Translations under genes and position numbers: made by a program
Notes under the pieces: model-generated
The model's input: the letters and a program-made list of their open reading frames with translations, nothing else
Told to the model about the DNA's origin: nothing
The model's database searches: none
In this document: one piece after another, positions 27,416-36,461 of the stretch
How the letters are laid out: the number at the start of each line of letters is the position of its first letter
How positions within the stretch are numbered: the first letter of the stretch is position 1
Assembly (NCBI RefSeq): GCF_008123515.1
Contig: NZ_VSSR01000071.1
Coordinates: 62,001 to 126,000, forward strand
Direction: 5' to 3'
DNA length: 64,000 nucleotides
Source: Bradyrhizobium cytisi
GTDB taxonomy: Bacteria > Pseudomonadota > Alphaproteobacteria > Rhizobiales > Xanthobacteraceae

Positions 27416-30400
27416 GACGCCTCCTTCAGCGCAGCCGCAATCGAATTACGGCGCGTCCGCCAGAGCGAGGCCTCGTGCAGCCGCGTGAAGCAGGTCTCCA
27501 TCGCGGCGAGCGCCGCCGGATTTTCGCCGGCCATGAAGGCACGGACGTCGGCGTCGCCCAGCGTCGCGTCGTAATAGAGATCGAACAGATGCGGCGGCAC
27601 GGCATCAGCGAGATGGGCGAAGGCAGCCATGTGCTCCAGCGTCGCGGTGATCTCGGCGGCACCGCGAAAACCGTGGCGCATCATGCCGGCGATCCAGGCC
27701 GGGTTGGCCGCGCGCGCCCGCACCACCCGCGAGATCTCTTCGGTCAGCGTGCGCGCATGCGGCTCGTCGGATCGCGTCGTGTCGAGATGATAGAGCGATG
27801 GCCCCGCCGTACCGAGATGCGCGGCGGCGGCGGCGATGCCGGCTTCATGCGCGGCATAGTCGGCCGCGAGCAGCAGATCGGTTTCCGGCAGATCCTGGAC
27901 GTGAACGAAAGCATCGGCGGAGGCAAGCCGCTGTTCGATGCCGGCGCGATCCGGCTTGATCTCGCCATCGGCGGAGAACGCCCAGGACGATGCCGACAGC
28001 CAGGCTTCGCCCGCGGCGTCGCGCGTCTCGGGCGTGAAGGCATCGGGGATTGCCGAGAGGCCGACGCCGTATTGTCCGGGGCGCGGCGCGAACACGCGCG
28101 AGGCGCGGTGGCGATAGGGATTCTCCTCGCCCTCCTCCTCGCGCGACGCCAGCGCCTCGGTGGCAGCCTCGAACAATTGCGCAAGGCCTGCGAACACATC
28201 GCGGAACAGGCCTGACACGCGCAGCGTGACATCGATGCGGGGACGGCCAAGCTCGGCCGGCGCGATGATGTCGTAGCCGGTGACGCGGCCGGAGGCGTGA
28301 TCCCAGTGTGGCGCGAGACCGGCCAGATGCAGCGCCATCGCGAACTCCTCGCCCGCGGTGCGCATCGTCGCCGAGCCCCAGAGATCGACGACAAGGCCTT
28401 TCGGCCAGTCGCCGTGATCCTGAAGATGACGACGCAGCAGCTCTTCGGCGAGTTTTATCCCCTGCGCATGCGCCGACGGTGTCGGCACCGCGCGCGGATC
28501 GACGGCGAAGAGATTGCGTCCGGTCGGCAGCACGTCCTGCCGCCCGCGATAGGGCGAGCCTGACGGGCCCGGCGCCACGCGCTGGCCCGCGAGCGCGGCA
28601 CGCAACCCGTCCCGCTCGGCCTCGCAACAGACGCCGCGGCCGAACACGTGGAGACCATCGCCGAACTGGCTTTCCTTGAGATCGCAGACGAAACGATCGA
28701 TCCGCGGGATGGCTTCAGCCGGTCCGGCCGATGCATCGAGGCCGAGATCGTCTTCGAGGCCCGCTGTGCGCGCCTCGTCGCGGATCGCAGAAATCAAGCG
28801 CTGGCGGCGGGCGGGATCGAGACCATCGGCGGTCGAATATTCGTCGAGCAGACGTTCAAGCCGGCGCAGGCCTTCCGGGACCGCGGATTGTTCAAGCGGC
28901 GGCGGCAGATGGCCGATGGTCACAGCACCGATGCGCCGCTTGGCCTGCGCGGCCTCGCCGGGATCGTTGACGATGAAGGGATAGATGACGGGCAGATCGC
29001 CGATCAGCGCTTCCGGCCAACACGCGGACGACAGCGCCACCGATTTTCCGGGCAGCCATTCCAGCGTGCCATGCGCGCCCATATGCACGACGGCATCAAT
29101 CCCCTGCTCCCGGAGCCAGAGATAGAACGCGACATAGGCATGGCCCGGCGTGCGGGCGAGATCGTGATAGTCGGAATCGCGCGTGATCGCGTCGCCACGC
29201 TCGGGTTGAACTGCGATGATCGAGTGGCCGCACTGGATCGCAGCGAAGTGGAACGCACCGTCGCGGCAGTTCGGATCGTTCTCCGGCGCACCCCAGGCTT
29301 GTGCGAGATCGTCCTGCAAACTTTGCGGAAGGCGCGAGAGCGCCACGCGGTACTCGGCGACGCTCCAGGTCAGTTTCTGGCTGAGCAATGTCTCGCCAAG
29401 CGCTCTGATCGGCGCAACATCGAAGCCGGCTTCAGTGAGATCGGACACCAGCGCTTCGATCGAGGCGAGCGCGTCGAGACCGACCGCATGCGCGATCCGG
29501 TGCGGACGGCCGGGATAGTTCGAGAGCACGATCGCCAACCGCTTCTCGGCGGCAGGTTTCTCCGCAAGCCGCCGCCAGGCCGTAACGCGTGCGGCGACGG
29601 CCTTCACGCGCTCCTCATCCGCCCTGTGGGCCAGATGGGAGAATTGCAAATCAGGATCGCGCATCGCTGCCGATTTGAAGCTCAGCACGCCAGCGAACAG
29701 GCGGCCGTCGACCTCGGGCAGTACCACATGCATCGCAAGATCACCCGGCGACAGGCCGCGCAGCGATTCCGCCCAGTCCTCGCGTCGCGCCGATGAGAGC
29801 GCGACCTGGAACACCGGACATGACGCGGCATCGAACGGCGTCGTGCCGTCGTCGCCCATCGCCGAGAACGCCGTCGCATTGACGATCGCCGCCGGAGGAT
29901 TGTTCGCGAAATACGTCCTCAGCCAATCCGCAACGCCTGTGGCCTTCAGCGAGGTCACGAACGCGCCGTGAGCGTCAAACCCCTGTTCGCGCAGCGCCGC
30001 GATCAGCGCATCGACCGGACCGGTGTCGGCAGCCGTGAGATAGGAGCGATAGAACGTCACCAGCGCGCGTGGCTTCCCCTCGCTCAGAACCGGCGCCGCG
30101 ATCACGCCGTGTGCGGGATCGTAAAAGCCCATCTCGGGAACGGTCATCTCGCCGACGACCGGCCCGGCGTATAGGCCAGATGCCAGCGCGAGTTGCGCGA
30201 TCGCGGCTTGCGCGGCGACGGGGCCGCCGGTGTCGCAGAGCACTTTCAGCCGGCGCAGCGTCGAGACCGGCAAGGTGGAGTAGGCATCGAGCCGCGTGTC
30301 ATCACGACCATCGGCCGGCAGCACGGCGAGCACGATGTTGCGATCTTTTGCCAACTGCTGCAGCGCCGCCAGCCCGTACGGCCAATAGGATTCGCCGCCG

Positions 30401-30660
30401 ATCAGCCGCACCAGAATTCCGCGCGCCCGCGACAGCGTACGGTCGATATAGGTGTCGACCGAGAGCGGATGACGGAGTTCTGCTAGGTTCGCCAGCCGCA
30501 GCGACGGCAGGCTGGTGCGGCCGCGCCGCCAGCCGGCCGCGAACGCCGCGAGGTCGGAATCCGAGTACGAGAGCACCACGAGATCGGCCGGGTCCTGGCC
30601 GATGTCCCTTGGCGTCGCGGTCTCCTCGAGACCGCGGCTCTCGCGGAAGACGACGTGCAT
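27412..30660 (-). CDS. cobN: Cobaltochelatase subunit CobN
   Basis: The 1082-aa protein has the CobN/magnesium-chelatase H-type pattern: HMGAHGTLEWLPGK, RDSDYHDLARTPGHAYVAFYLWLR, VVDLWGSATMRTAGEE, NPYRHRASRVFAPRPGQYGVG and a C-terminal MMRHGFRGAAEI. It is the large substrate-binding subunit that inserts cobalt into hydrogenobyrinic acid a,c-diamide, using ATP hydrolysis by CobS-CobT. Those two partners are not in this window. It is slightly shorter than the roughly 1270-aa Pseudomonas denitrificans protein. It overlaps cobW by one base and cobG by four. Confidence 0.96.
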   Translation of the reverse strand: MHVVFRESRGLEETATPRDIGQDPADLVVLSYSDSDLAAFAAGWRRGRTSLPSLRLANLAELRHPLSVDTYIDRTLSRARGILVRLIGGESYWPYGLAALQQLAKDRNIVLAVLPADGRDDTRLDAYSTLPVSTLRRLKVLCDTGGPVAAQAAIAQLALASGLYAGPVVGEMTVPEMGFYDPAHGVIAAPVLSEGKPRALVTFYRSYLTAADTGPVDALIAALREQGFDAHGAFVTSLKATGVADWLRTYFANNPPAAIVNATAFSAMGDDGTTPFDAASCPVFQVALSSARREDWAESLRGLSPGDLAMHVVLPEVDGRLFAGVLSFKSAAMRDPDLQFSHLAHRADEERVKAVAARVTAWRRLAEKPAAEKRLAIVLSNYPGRPHRIAHAVGLDALASIEALVSDLTEAGFDVAPIRALGETLLSQKLTWSVAEYRVALSRLPQSLQDDLAQAWGAPENDPNCRDGAFHFAAIQCGHSIIAVQPERGDAITRDSDYHDLARTPGHAYVAFYLWLREQGIDAVVHMGAHGTLEWLPGKSVALSSACWPEALIGDLPVIYPFIVNDPGEAAQAKRRIGAVTIGHLPPPLEQSAVPEGLRRLERLLDEYSTADGLDPARRQRLISAIRDEARTAGLEDDLGLDASAGPAEAIPRIDRFVCDLKESQFGDGLHVFGRGVCCEAERDGLRAALAGQRVAPGPSGSPYRGRQDVLPTGRNLFAVDPRAVPTPSAHAQGIKLAEELLRRHLQDHGDWPKGLVVDLWGSATMRTAGEEFAMALHLAGLAPHWDHASGRVTGYDIIAPAELGRPRIDVTLRVSGLFRDVFAGLAQLFEAATEALASREEEGEENPYRHRASRVFAPRPGQYGVGLSAIPDAFTPETRDAAGEAWLSASSWAFSADGEIKPDRAGIEQRLASADAFVHVQDLPETDLLLAADYAAHEAGIAAAAAHLGTAGPSLYHLDTTRSDEPHARTLTEEISRVVRARAANPAWIAGMMRHGFRGAAEITATLEHMAAFAHLADAVPPHLFDLYYDATLGDADVRAFMAGENPAALAAMETCFTRLHEASLWRTRRNSIAAALKEAS

Positions 30661-31694
30661 CAGACTCCCAATCCCGCCTTGATCGCGGCCGCGTCGATAT
30701 CGCCGTGCTCGCCGATCACGACGAGCTTTGACTGCCTGTGACCCGCGCCCCAGGGCTTGTCGAACTGATGGCGCACACGCTCGCCGACGGCCTGCAGCAG
30801 CAGGCGCATCGGCTTGCCCGCGACCGCGATGTAGCCCTTGACGCGCAGCACGTTCTGCTCACGTGACAGCTTCTGGACCGATGCGACCAGTGCATCGATG
30901 TCAGTGACCTCAGGAAGATCGATCACGACGGAGGCAAAATCGTCGTGCTCGTGGTCCTCCTCGCCATCATGATGCGAGGGGCGCGCGGCGAGATCATTCT
31001 CGGCGGCGGCGCCGAGACCAAGGATCACGCGCGCGTCGATGGCGCCGTCGGTGATCGGCAACATCGGCACGCGGCGCGGCATCTCGGCCGTGATCGCGGC
31101 CCTTGCGGCCTCAATGCCGGCTGCGCCCGCCAGATCGGCTTTGGTCAGCAGCACGATGTCGGCGCAGGCGATCTGGTCCTCGAACACTTCCGACAGTGGC
31201 GTCTCGTGATCGAGATTTTCGTCCGCCGCGCGCTGCGCTTCGACCGCAGCCGGATCCGGCGCAAAGCGGCCGGCGGCGACCGCCTCGGCATCGGCGAGCG
31301 CGATCACGCCGTCGACCGTGATGCGCGAGCGGATCTCCGGCCAGTCGAACGCCTTGAGTAGCGGCTTCGGCAGCGCCAGGCCCGAGGTCTCGATCAGGAT
31401 GTGATCAGGCCGCACCGGGCGCGCAAGCAGCTTCTCCATGGTCGGAATGAAATCATCCGCAACGGTGCAGCAGATGCAGCCATTGGCGAGCTCGACGATG
31501 TTCTCTTCGGGGCAGTTCGCATCCGCGCAGGACTTCAAGATCTCGCCGTCGACGCCTTCGCTGCCGAACTCGTTGACAAGCACGGCGAGCTTCTTGCCGT
31601 TGGGATTGGCGAGCAGATGCTGGATCAACGTCGTCTTGCCGGAGCCGAGAAAGCCGGTGACCACCGTCACAGGGACTTTTGCGAGCGAGTTCAT
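30660..31694 (-). CDS. cobW: CobW-family GTP-dependent metallochaperone
   Basis: The 344-aa GTPase has Walker A GFLGSGKTT (14-22), the metal-binding CxCC motif at Cys74-Cys76-Cys77 (GCICCT), LLTKADL and a His/Asp-rich loop (about 242-253). CobW proteins are thought to deliver cobalt to the CobN chelatase. Its place directly before cobN (one-base overlap) agrees with this. The start overlaps the stop of the DUF1636 gene (ATGA). Confidence 0.94.
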   Translation of the reverse strand: MNSLAKVPVTVVTGFLGSGKTTLIQHLLANPNGKKLAVLVNEFGSEGVDGEILKSCADANCPEENIVELANGCICCTVADDFIPTMEKLLARPVRPDHILIETSGLALPKPLLKAFDWPEIRSRITVDGVIALADAEAVAAGRFAPDPAAVEAQRAADENLDHETPLSEVFEDQIACADIVLLTKADLAGAAGIEAARAAITAEMPRRVPMLPITDGAIDARVILGLGAAAENDLAARPSHHDGEEDHEHDDFASVVIDLPEVTDIDALVASVQKLSREQNVLRVKGYIAVAGKPMRLLLQAVGERVRHQFDKPWGAGHRQSKLVVIGEHGDIDAAAIKAGLGV

Positions 31695-32065
31695 TCGGCG
31701 GCCTCCGGCAACACGGCAATGGGGGGAATGCGGGCAAGCGACTGCTTGCGGAAGATCTCAGGCCTGCTGCGCCACGGCACGAGGCCATCGGGCGCGGCGG
31801 CATAGGCGGCAGCGCCCGCGACCACGTCCTGCGCGTTGGCATCCGACAGCCGGCCATAGACATAGGACCAGCGGCCGGGCGCGCTGAGCGCCACCGAGCA
31901 GCCCTGACTGCATGCAGACAGGCATTCGACAGGAACCACATTGACGCCGTCGGGCACGCCGGCTTCGAGGATCGCTCCATGCAGGCGCTTGCCGGGTGTC
32001 GCCTCGCCTTCGCTCGGCGTCTCGCCGGCGCGGCAGGTGATGCAGACGTGCAGTGTGACGGTCAT
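31691..32065 (-). CDS. DUF1636 family protein (thioredoxin-like ferredoxin type)
   Basis: The 124-aa protein has cysteines at 8, 11, 48, 52 and 56 (CITC and CLSACSQGC), the arrangement of small metal- or 2Fe-2S-binding proteins of the DUF1636 family, which is regularly found beside cobW. It may supply electrons or handle cobalt; the function is not established. It is the first gene behind the second cobalamin riboswitch. The ATG at 32065 has GAAGAGG just upstream, which can be masked by a hairpin with 32095-32102. A longer frame to 32272 runs through the riboswitch and is not real. Confidence 0.85.
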   Translation of the reverse strand: MTVTLHVCITCRAGETPSEGEATPGKRLHGAILEAGVPDGVNVVPVECLSACSQGCSVALSAPGRWSYVYGRLSDANAQDVVAGAAAYAAAPDGLVPWRSRPEIFRKQSLARIPPIAVLPEAAE

Positions 32066-32066
32066 C

Positions 32067-32102
32067 GCCTCTTCCAGAAGTATCTGCGGGAGGCGAAGAG
32101 GC
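32067..32102 (-). promoter_or_regulatory. Ribosome-site-sequestering hairpin of the second cobalamin riboswitch
   Basis: On the minus strand GCCTCTTC (32102-32095) is perfectly complementary to GAAGAGGC (32074-32067), with a 20-base loop. The second arm is the ribosome-binding site of the DUF1636 gene, whose ATG begins at 32065. Like the receptor riboswitch, this suggests control of translation rather than termination; no U-run follows. Confidence 0.6.
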
Positions 32103-32173
32103 ACACGAACCGTTCTTGCGAAGGCCCGTTTCCCCGTCGCGGAACACCCCGTCCGCCGGTTCAAGAATCGTCC

Positions 32174-32365
32174 GCGCTGGCAGGTCTCCCGGCTTGCGGA
32201 GCAGGGTTTCCCCTTCGATCCCCGCCTTCCCGATCCCAGAGGATCAGTGGCTTTGGGCATCTCTCCGGTCACGGTCGCGGGGGCGGCTGCAGTTTGGACC
32301 CAAATCTTGCCGATTCGGACCCTATCGCATTCCCTCTTCGCCTGTCATAGGACAGGAACCAACGC
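32174..32365 (-). promoter_or_regulatory. Cobalamin riboswitch aptamer heading the cob operon
   Basis: Landmarks on the minus strand are GAGGGAATGCGA, GCCGCCCCCGCGACCGTGA, AAAGCCACTG, CGGGAAGGCGG and the B12 box AGCCGGGAGACCTGCC (32194-32179). P1 can form between GCGTTGG (32365-32359) and CCAGCGC (32180-32174). The element precedes DUF1636-cobW-cobN-cobG-cobH-cobI-cobJ, so adenosylcobalamin should feed back on synthesis. Confidence 0.95.
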
Positions 32366-32371
32366 CGGGTC

Positions 32372-32400
32372 ACCATTTGCCCCCGGCCGCCTCTTGTCAA
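32372..32400 (-). promoter_or_regulatory. Candidate sigma70-type promoter of the cob operon riboswitch transcript
   Basis: A perfect TTGACA (32400-32395 on the minus strand) lies 17 bases before AATGGT (32377-32372), a weak -10 match. Transcription would begin about at 32365, the 5' end of the aptamer. The same segment is just upstream of the divergent cobO start at 32419. Confidence 0.5.
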
Positions 32401-32418
32401 GCCGAAGGACCGGGTACG

Positions 32419-33054
32419 ATGACGCCTGAACCGGATACAAAAACGGCCGCGGAAGCCGACGCCAGGCACGCCGCAAAAATGGCGAAGATCAAGGTCGCCC
32501 GCGACAAGATCATGGCGACCAAGAGCGGCGAAAAAGGCCTCATCATGGTCCACACCGGCGCCGGCAAGGGCAAGTCCTCCTCCGCCTTCGGCATGATCGT
32601 GCGCTGCGTCGCCCATGGCTTCCCCTGCGCCGTCGTGCAGTTCATCAAGGGCGCGTGGGATACCGGCGAGCGGCGCCTGCTCACCGGCCATTTCGGTGAG
32701 CTCTGCCAGTTCCATGCGATGGGCGAAGGCTTTACCTGGGAGACGCAGGACCGCGCCCGCGACATCGCGGCCGCGCGCGCCGGCTGGGACAAGGCCAAGG
32801 AACTGATTCTCGATTCGAGCCTGCGCATGGTCGTGCTCGACGAGATCAACATCGCGCTGCGCTACGACTATCTCGACATCGCGGAGGTCGTCGATTTCCT
32901 GAAGACCTCGAAGCCGCCGATGACGCATGTCGTGCTCACCGGCCGCAACGCCAAGGACGAGTTGATCGAGATCGCCGATCTCGTCACCGAGATGACGCTG
33001 GTGAAACATCCGTTCCGCTCCGGCATCAAGGCGCAGGCCGGCGTCGAATTCTGA
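32419..33054 (+). CDS. cobO: Cob(I)yrinic acid a,c-diamide adenosyltransferase
   Basis: The 211-aa protein has the CobO/BtuR P-loop HTGAGKGKSSSAFG (residues 45-58), VVQFIKGAW, RMVVLDEINIALRYDYL and the late VLTGRNAKDELIEIADLVTEM. It adds the 5'-deoxyadenosyl group to the reduced corrinoid. The frame is open from 32116 but the upstream part is antisense to the riboswitch. The ATG at 32419 has AAGGA ten bases upstream. It diverges from the riboswitch-led operon and is followed by cobQ. Confidence 0.96.
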   Translation: MTPEPDTKTAAEADARHAAKMAKIKVARDKIMATKSGEKGLIMVHTGAGKGKSSSAFGMIVRCVAHGFPCAVVQFIKGAWDTGERRLLTGHFGELCQFHAMGEGFTWETQDRARDIAAARAGWDKAKELILDSSLRMVVLDEINIALRYDYLDIAEVVDFLKTSKPPMTHVVLTGRNAKDELIEIADLVTEMTLVKHPFRSGIKAQAGVEF

Positions 33055-33058
33055 AGAC

Positions 33059-33090
33059 ACCAAGCTCTGAAAAAACCAAGCTCTAATAAA
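33059..33090 (+). repeat. Two 16-bp tandem direct repeats between cobO and cobQ
   Basis: The 39-bp cobO-cobQ gap holds two tandem copies starting ACCAAGCTCT (33059-33074 and 33075-33090), each ending in an A-rich tail, followed by ACCATGG at the cobQ start. The duplication replaces the expected ribosome-binding site: no Shine-Dalgarno sequence is visible before the cobQ ATG. Confidence 0.75.
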
Positions 33091-33093
33091 ACC

Positions 33094-34542
33094 ATGGCGC
33101 GCACATTGATGATCCAGGGAGCCGGCTCGGACGTGGGCAAATCGCTCATCGTCGCCGGTCTCGCGCGCGCCTTCACGCGCCGCGGCCTCCGCGTGCTCCC
33201 GTTCAAGCCGCAGAACATGTCGAACAATGCCGCCGTCACCATCGATGGTGGCGAGATCGGCCGCGCCCAGGCGCTGCAGGCGCTCGCCGCCGGCGTCGCG
33301 CCGCACACCGACATGAACCCGGTGCTGCTGAAACCCGAGACGGATGTCGGCGCGCAGGTCATCGTGCAGGGCAAGCGCATCGCGACCGCGCGTGCGCGCG
33401 AATATGCGGCGATGAAGCCTTCCTTGATGGGCGCGGTGCTGGAGAGCTTTGAGCGGCTGAAGGCGCGCTCCGATCTGGTGCTGGTCGAAGGCGCCGGCAG
33501 TCCGGCCGAGGTGAATCTGCGCAAGGCCGACATCGCCAATATGGGCTTTGCGCGCAAGGCCGGCGTGCCCGTCGTGCTGGTCGGCGACATCGATCGCGGC
33601 GGCGTCATCGCGCAACTCGTCGGCATCAAGACCGTGATCGACCCGGATGATGCCGCGATGATCCAGGGTTTTGTCATCAACAAGTTCCGCGGCGATCCCA
33701 CGCTGTTCGACGACGGCTACAGGCTGATCGAAGCGAAGACCGAATGGCGCGGCCTTGGCGTGCTGCCCTGGTTCGCGCGCGCCGGCGAGCTGCCGGCCGA
33801 GGACGCGCTGGGCTTAAGCGACGCGCGCAAGCCAGGCCAGTGCAAGATCGCCTGCCTCGCGCTGTCGCGGATCGCCAATTTCGACGATCTCGATCCGCTG
33901 AAGCTCGAGCCGGGTGTCGACCTCGTGATGGTGCGTCCGGGCGAAGCGATCCCGGGCGATGTCAGCCTCGTCATCATCCCCGGCTCAAAATCCACCCGCG
34001 GCGATCTCGCCTTCCTGCGCACACAGGGCTGGGACATCGATCTGCTCGCGCATCACCGCAGGGGCGGCCACGTGCTCGGCCTCTGCGGCGGCTACCAGAT
34101 ACTCGGACGCAGCGTCGCCGATCCCGATGGCATTGAGGGGCCCGCGGGCGACACGCCGGGGCTTGGCCTGCTGGATGTGGAAACGGTGATGAGCCCGCAA
34201 AAGACGCTGACGCGTGTGACGGCGGTGCATGTGGCGACGGATCAGCCGATCGAGGCCTACGAAATCCATATCGGTCGCACCGATGGACCTGATCGCGCGC
34301 GGCCATTCGCAAAACTGAACGGCGAGCCCGAAGGCGCGATCTCACGCGATGGGCGCGTGCAGGGCAGCTATCTGCACGGCCTGTTTACGTCGGACGCGTT
34401 TCGCAAGGCATTCTTGGCGAAGCTCGACATTCCCGCGGGCGACGAGCCCTATCACGCCAGGGTCGAGAGCGCGCTCGATGCGCTGGCCGATCACATCGAA
34501 AAGCATCTCGACGTCGAAGGCCTGCTCGCGCTAGCGCGCTAG
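33094..34542 (+). CDS. cobQ: Cobyric acid synthase
   Basis: The 482-aa amidotransferase has an N-terminal P-loop-like domain (IQGAGSDVGKS, residues 8-17; LPFKPQNMSNN) and a C-terminal glutamine amidotransferase domain with Cys331 in LGLCGGYQ and a late SYLHGLF. It amidates four side chains of adenosylcobyrinic acid a,c-diamide. It lies 39 bp after cobO. The last 12 bp overlap the 3' end of the opposing cobD gene. Confidence 0.96.
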   Translation: MARTLMIQGAGSDVGKSLIVAGLARAFTRRGLRVLPFKPQNMSNNAAVTIDGGEIGRAQALQALAAGVAPHTDMNPVLLKPETDVGAQVIVQGKRIATARAREYAAMKPSLMGAVLESFERLKARSDLVLVEGAGSPAEVNLRKADIANMGFARKAGVPVVLVGDIDRGGVIAQLVGIKTVIDPDDAAMIQGFVINKFRGDPTLFDDGYRLIEAKTEWRGLGVLPWFARAGELPAEDALGLSDARKPGQCKIACLALSRIANFDDLDPLKLEPGVDLVMVRPGEAIPGDVSLVIIPGSKSTRGDLAFLRTQGWDIDLLAHHRRGGHVLGLCGGYQILGRSVADPDGIEGPAGDTPGLGLLDVETVMSPQKTLTRVTAVHVATDQPIEAYEIHIGRTDGPDRARPFAKLNGEPEGAISRDGRVQGSYLHGLFTSDAFRKAFLAKLDIPAGDEPYHARVESALDALADHIEKHLDVEGLLALAR

Positions 34543-35511
34543 CACCTCGGCAAGGCGCGACCATTCGGCCTCAGCGCCCGGAAGCCCAAGGCGCAGCCAT
34601 GTCGGCTTTTGCGCGAAGACGCGGGACCAGATCTGGCCGCGTGCCAGCTTTTCCTGCGCAGCACGCGCATCCGGCGCCTCGTAGAGGCGAAACAGTGGCG
34701 CACCGCCAACCAGCCGCCAGCCTTGCGACTGCGCGATGTCGTCGAGGCGAACGCAGTCGCGGGCAAGCCGCGCTGACGTCGCCTTGGCCCAGGCGTCATT
34801 GCGCAAGGCGCGGCAGCCAATCGCGATCGCCGCGCCCGACACCGGCCATGGACCTGACGCCGCCGCGATTCTGCCGATGTCATCCGCATGGCCGATCGCA
34901 AAACCGAGCCGCAGGCCGGCAAGACCATAGAACTTTCCGAAGGAGCGCAGGATCAGCAGCCCCGGCCGCCCCGCTTCCGAAGCGAGCGAGAGCTCGGGAA
35001 CGCCGTCCGCAAAACTCTCGTCGATGACGAGGTGACCGACGCGCGGCAACAGCGCGAGCAGATCCTTCGGCGCGTAACGGCGGCCGTCGGGATTGTTGGG
35101 ATTGACGACAATGGCGAGGTTCGCCCCCGCCAGCGCGTCGAGCGCCCTCACCTCCTCGACCTCCCATCCTGCGGCCGACAGAACGGCGGCATATTCGTTG
35201 TAGGTCGGCGCGAGAATGCGCGCGCGGCCGCGCGGCGCGAGTTGCGGGAGCAATTGAATGGCAGCCTGTGCGCCGCCCATCGCAACGATCGGCGCGCTCG
35301 TGCGATAGGCGTGCCGGGCGGCCTGATGCAGGGCGTCGATCTCGGATCGCGACGGCAACGCCTGCCAATGATGCGCGGCGATCTCGCCCACCGGATAAGG
35401 CAGCCGGTTGATCCCGGTCGACAGATCGATCCAGTCCTCTGCGTGGCCGCCAAAATGCCACCGGGCGTGATCAAGATTTCCACCGTGCTCGCGCATGCCC
35501 TGTTCTTTCAC
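34531..35511 (-). CDS. cobD: Threonine-phosphate decarboxylase (PLP enzyme)
   Basis: This 326-aa fold-type I aminotransferase-like enzyme has the PLP lysine Lys193 in SFGKFYGLAGLRLG, plus DLSTGINRLPYP and VVNPNNPDGR. It yields (R)-1-amino-2-propanol phosphate for the linker between corrin ring and nucleotide loop. This is CobD of Salmonella, CobC of Pseudomonas denitrificans. The GTG at 35511 overlaps the cbiB stop (GTGA). An ATG at 35496 is an alternative but its AGGG is too close. The end overlaps cobQ tail-to-tail by 12 bp. Confidence 0.93.
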   Translation of the reverse strand: MKEQGMREHGGNLDHARWHFGGHAEDWIDLSTGINRLPYPVGEIAAHHWQALPSRSEIDALHQAARHAYRTSAPIVAMGGAQAAIQLLPQLAPRGRARILAPTYNEYAAVLSAAGWEVEEVRALDALAGANLAIVVNPNNPDGRRYAPKDLLALLPRVGHLVIDESFADGVPELSLASEAGRPGLLILRSFGKFYGLAGLRLGFAIGHADDIGRIAAASGPWPVSGAAIAIGCRALRNDAWAKATSARLARDCVRLDDIAQSQGWRLVGGAPLFRLYEAPDARAAQEKLARGQIWSRVFAQKPTWLRLGLPGAEAEWSRLAEVLAR

Positions 35512-36461
35512 GCGCAGGCCAGGATCGCAAGGAGCCCCGCGAGCAGCAGCATGGCCCGACGGTAGACGGTCAATCCCTCGCCGATGTCGGCCGCAAGCGG
35601 ATCGCGCGCTCCTCCGTTCAGCCAGGGCTCGTCGGTGATGCTGCCGTGATAGATGCGAGGGCCGCTGAGCCGCACGCCGAGCGCTCCCGCCATCGCCGCC
35701 TCCGGCCAGCCGGCATTGGGCGATCGATGACGGCGCGCATCGCGCATCATGCACGACAGCGCAGCGGCTCGTCGCGGCGCCAGCAGCACGAATAGAAATC
35801 CGGTCAGACGCGCCGGAATGAAATTCGCGACGTCGTCGATGCGCGCCGCGGCCCAGCCAAAGGCTTCGTGCCGTTCGTTGCGATGGCCGATCATGGAGTC
35901 GAGCGTGTTGATCGCCTTGTAGCCCAAAATACCGGGCAGGCCGAACAGCGCACCCCAGAACACCGGCGCGACGATGCCGTCGGACGCATTCTCCGCAAGG
36001 CTCTCGATCGCCGCGCGCGCGATGCCGGCTTCATCGAGCGCGGCGGGATCGCGACCAACGATGCGCGAGACCGCCGCGCGGGCCGCGGCGATGTCGCCGC
36101 CCAGCAGGGGACTCGCGACCGCGGCGACATGATCATGCAACGAACGTAGCGCCACCAGCGGCCAGGCCAGGATGCCAGCCAGCGCGATTCCGATCCAACC
36201 CCAAGGAAGCAGGAACCGAAGCAAGGATTGAAGCAGCCAACCGAACGCAACCGCGAGCGCAATCACCAGAAGCGCGCCGGCGACGCCCGCAGCGCGGCGG
36301 AGCGCTGGCGGGTCAGACTCGCGATTCCAGCCGGCATCGATGGCGGCGATCAGCCCGCCCAGCCAGGTCACGGGGTGGCCGATCCGCGCAAACAGCTTTG
36401 ACGGCCAGCCCAGCAAGGCATCCACCGCCATCGCCACCACCATCGCGCCCGCAAAACCCAC
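35508..36461 (-). CDS. cbiB: Adenosylcobinamide-phosphate synthase
   Basis: The 317-aa membrane protein has several hydrophobic segments and the family stretches GHPVTWLGGLI, ESLAENASDGIVAPVFWGALFGLPGILGYKAINTLDSMIGHRNERHE (in part), ARLTGFLF and SPNAGWPEAAMAGALGVRLSGP. It attaches aminopropanol (phosphate) to adenosylcobyric acid. The GTG start at 36461 has AGGAGG five bases upstream. It is first of a two-gene unit with the decarboxylase and diverges from cobU (121 bp between starts). Confidence 0.95.
   Translation of the reverse strand: MGFAGAMVVAMAVDALLGWPSKLFARIGHPVTWLGGLIAAIDAGWNRESDPPALRRAAGVAGALLVIALAVAFGWLLQSLLRFLLPWGWIGIALAGILAWPLVALRSLHDHVAAVASPLLGGDIAAARAAVSRIVGRDPAALDEAGIARAAIESLAENASDGIVAPVFWGALFGLPGILGYKAINTLDSMIGHRNERHEAFGWAAARIDDVANFIPARLTGFLFVLLAPRRAAALSCMMRDARRHRSPNAGWPEAAMAGALGVRLSGPRIYHGSITDEPWLNGGARDPLAADIGEGLTVYRRAMLLLAGLLAILACA

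Noticed and set aside
28648..29796. 382-codon plus-strand frame
   Set aside because: It is fully antisense to cobN, has arginine-rich low-complexity composition and no domain.
32269..33615. 448-codon minus-strand frame
   Set aside because: It is antisense to cobO and the start of cobQ and passes into the riboswitch; composition is that of a shadow frame.
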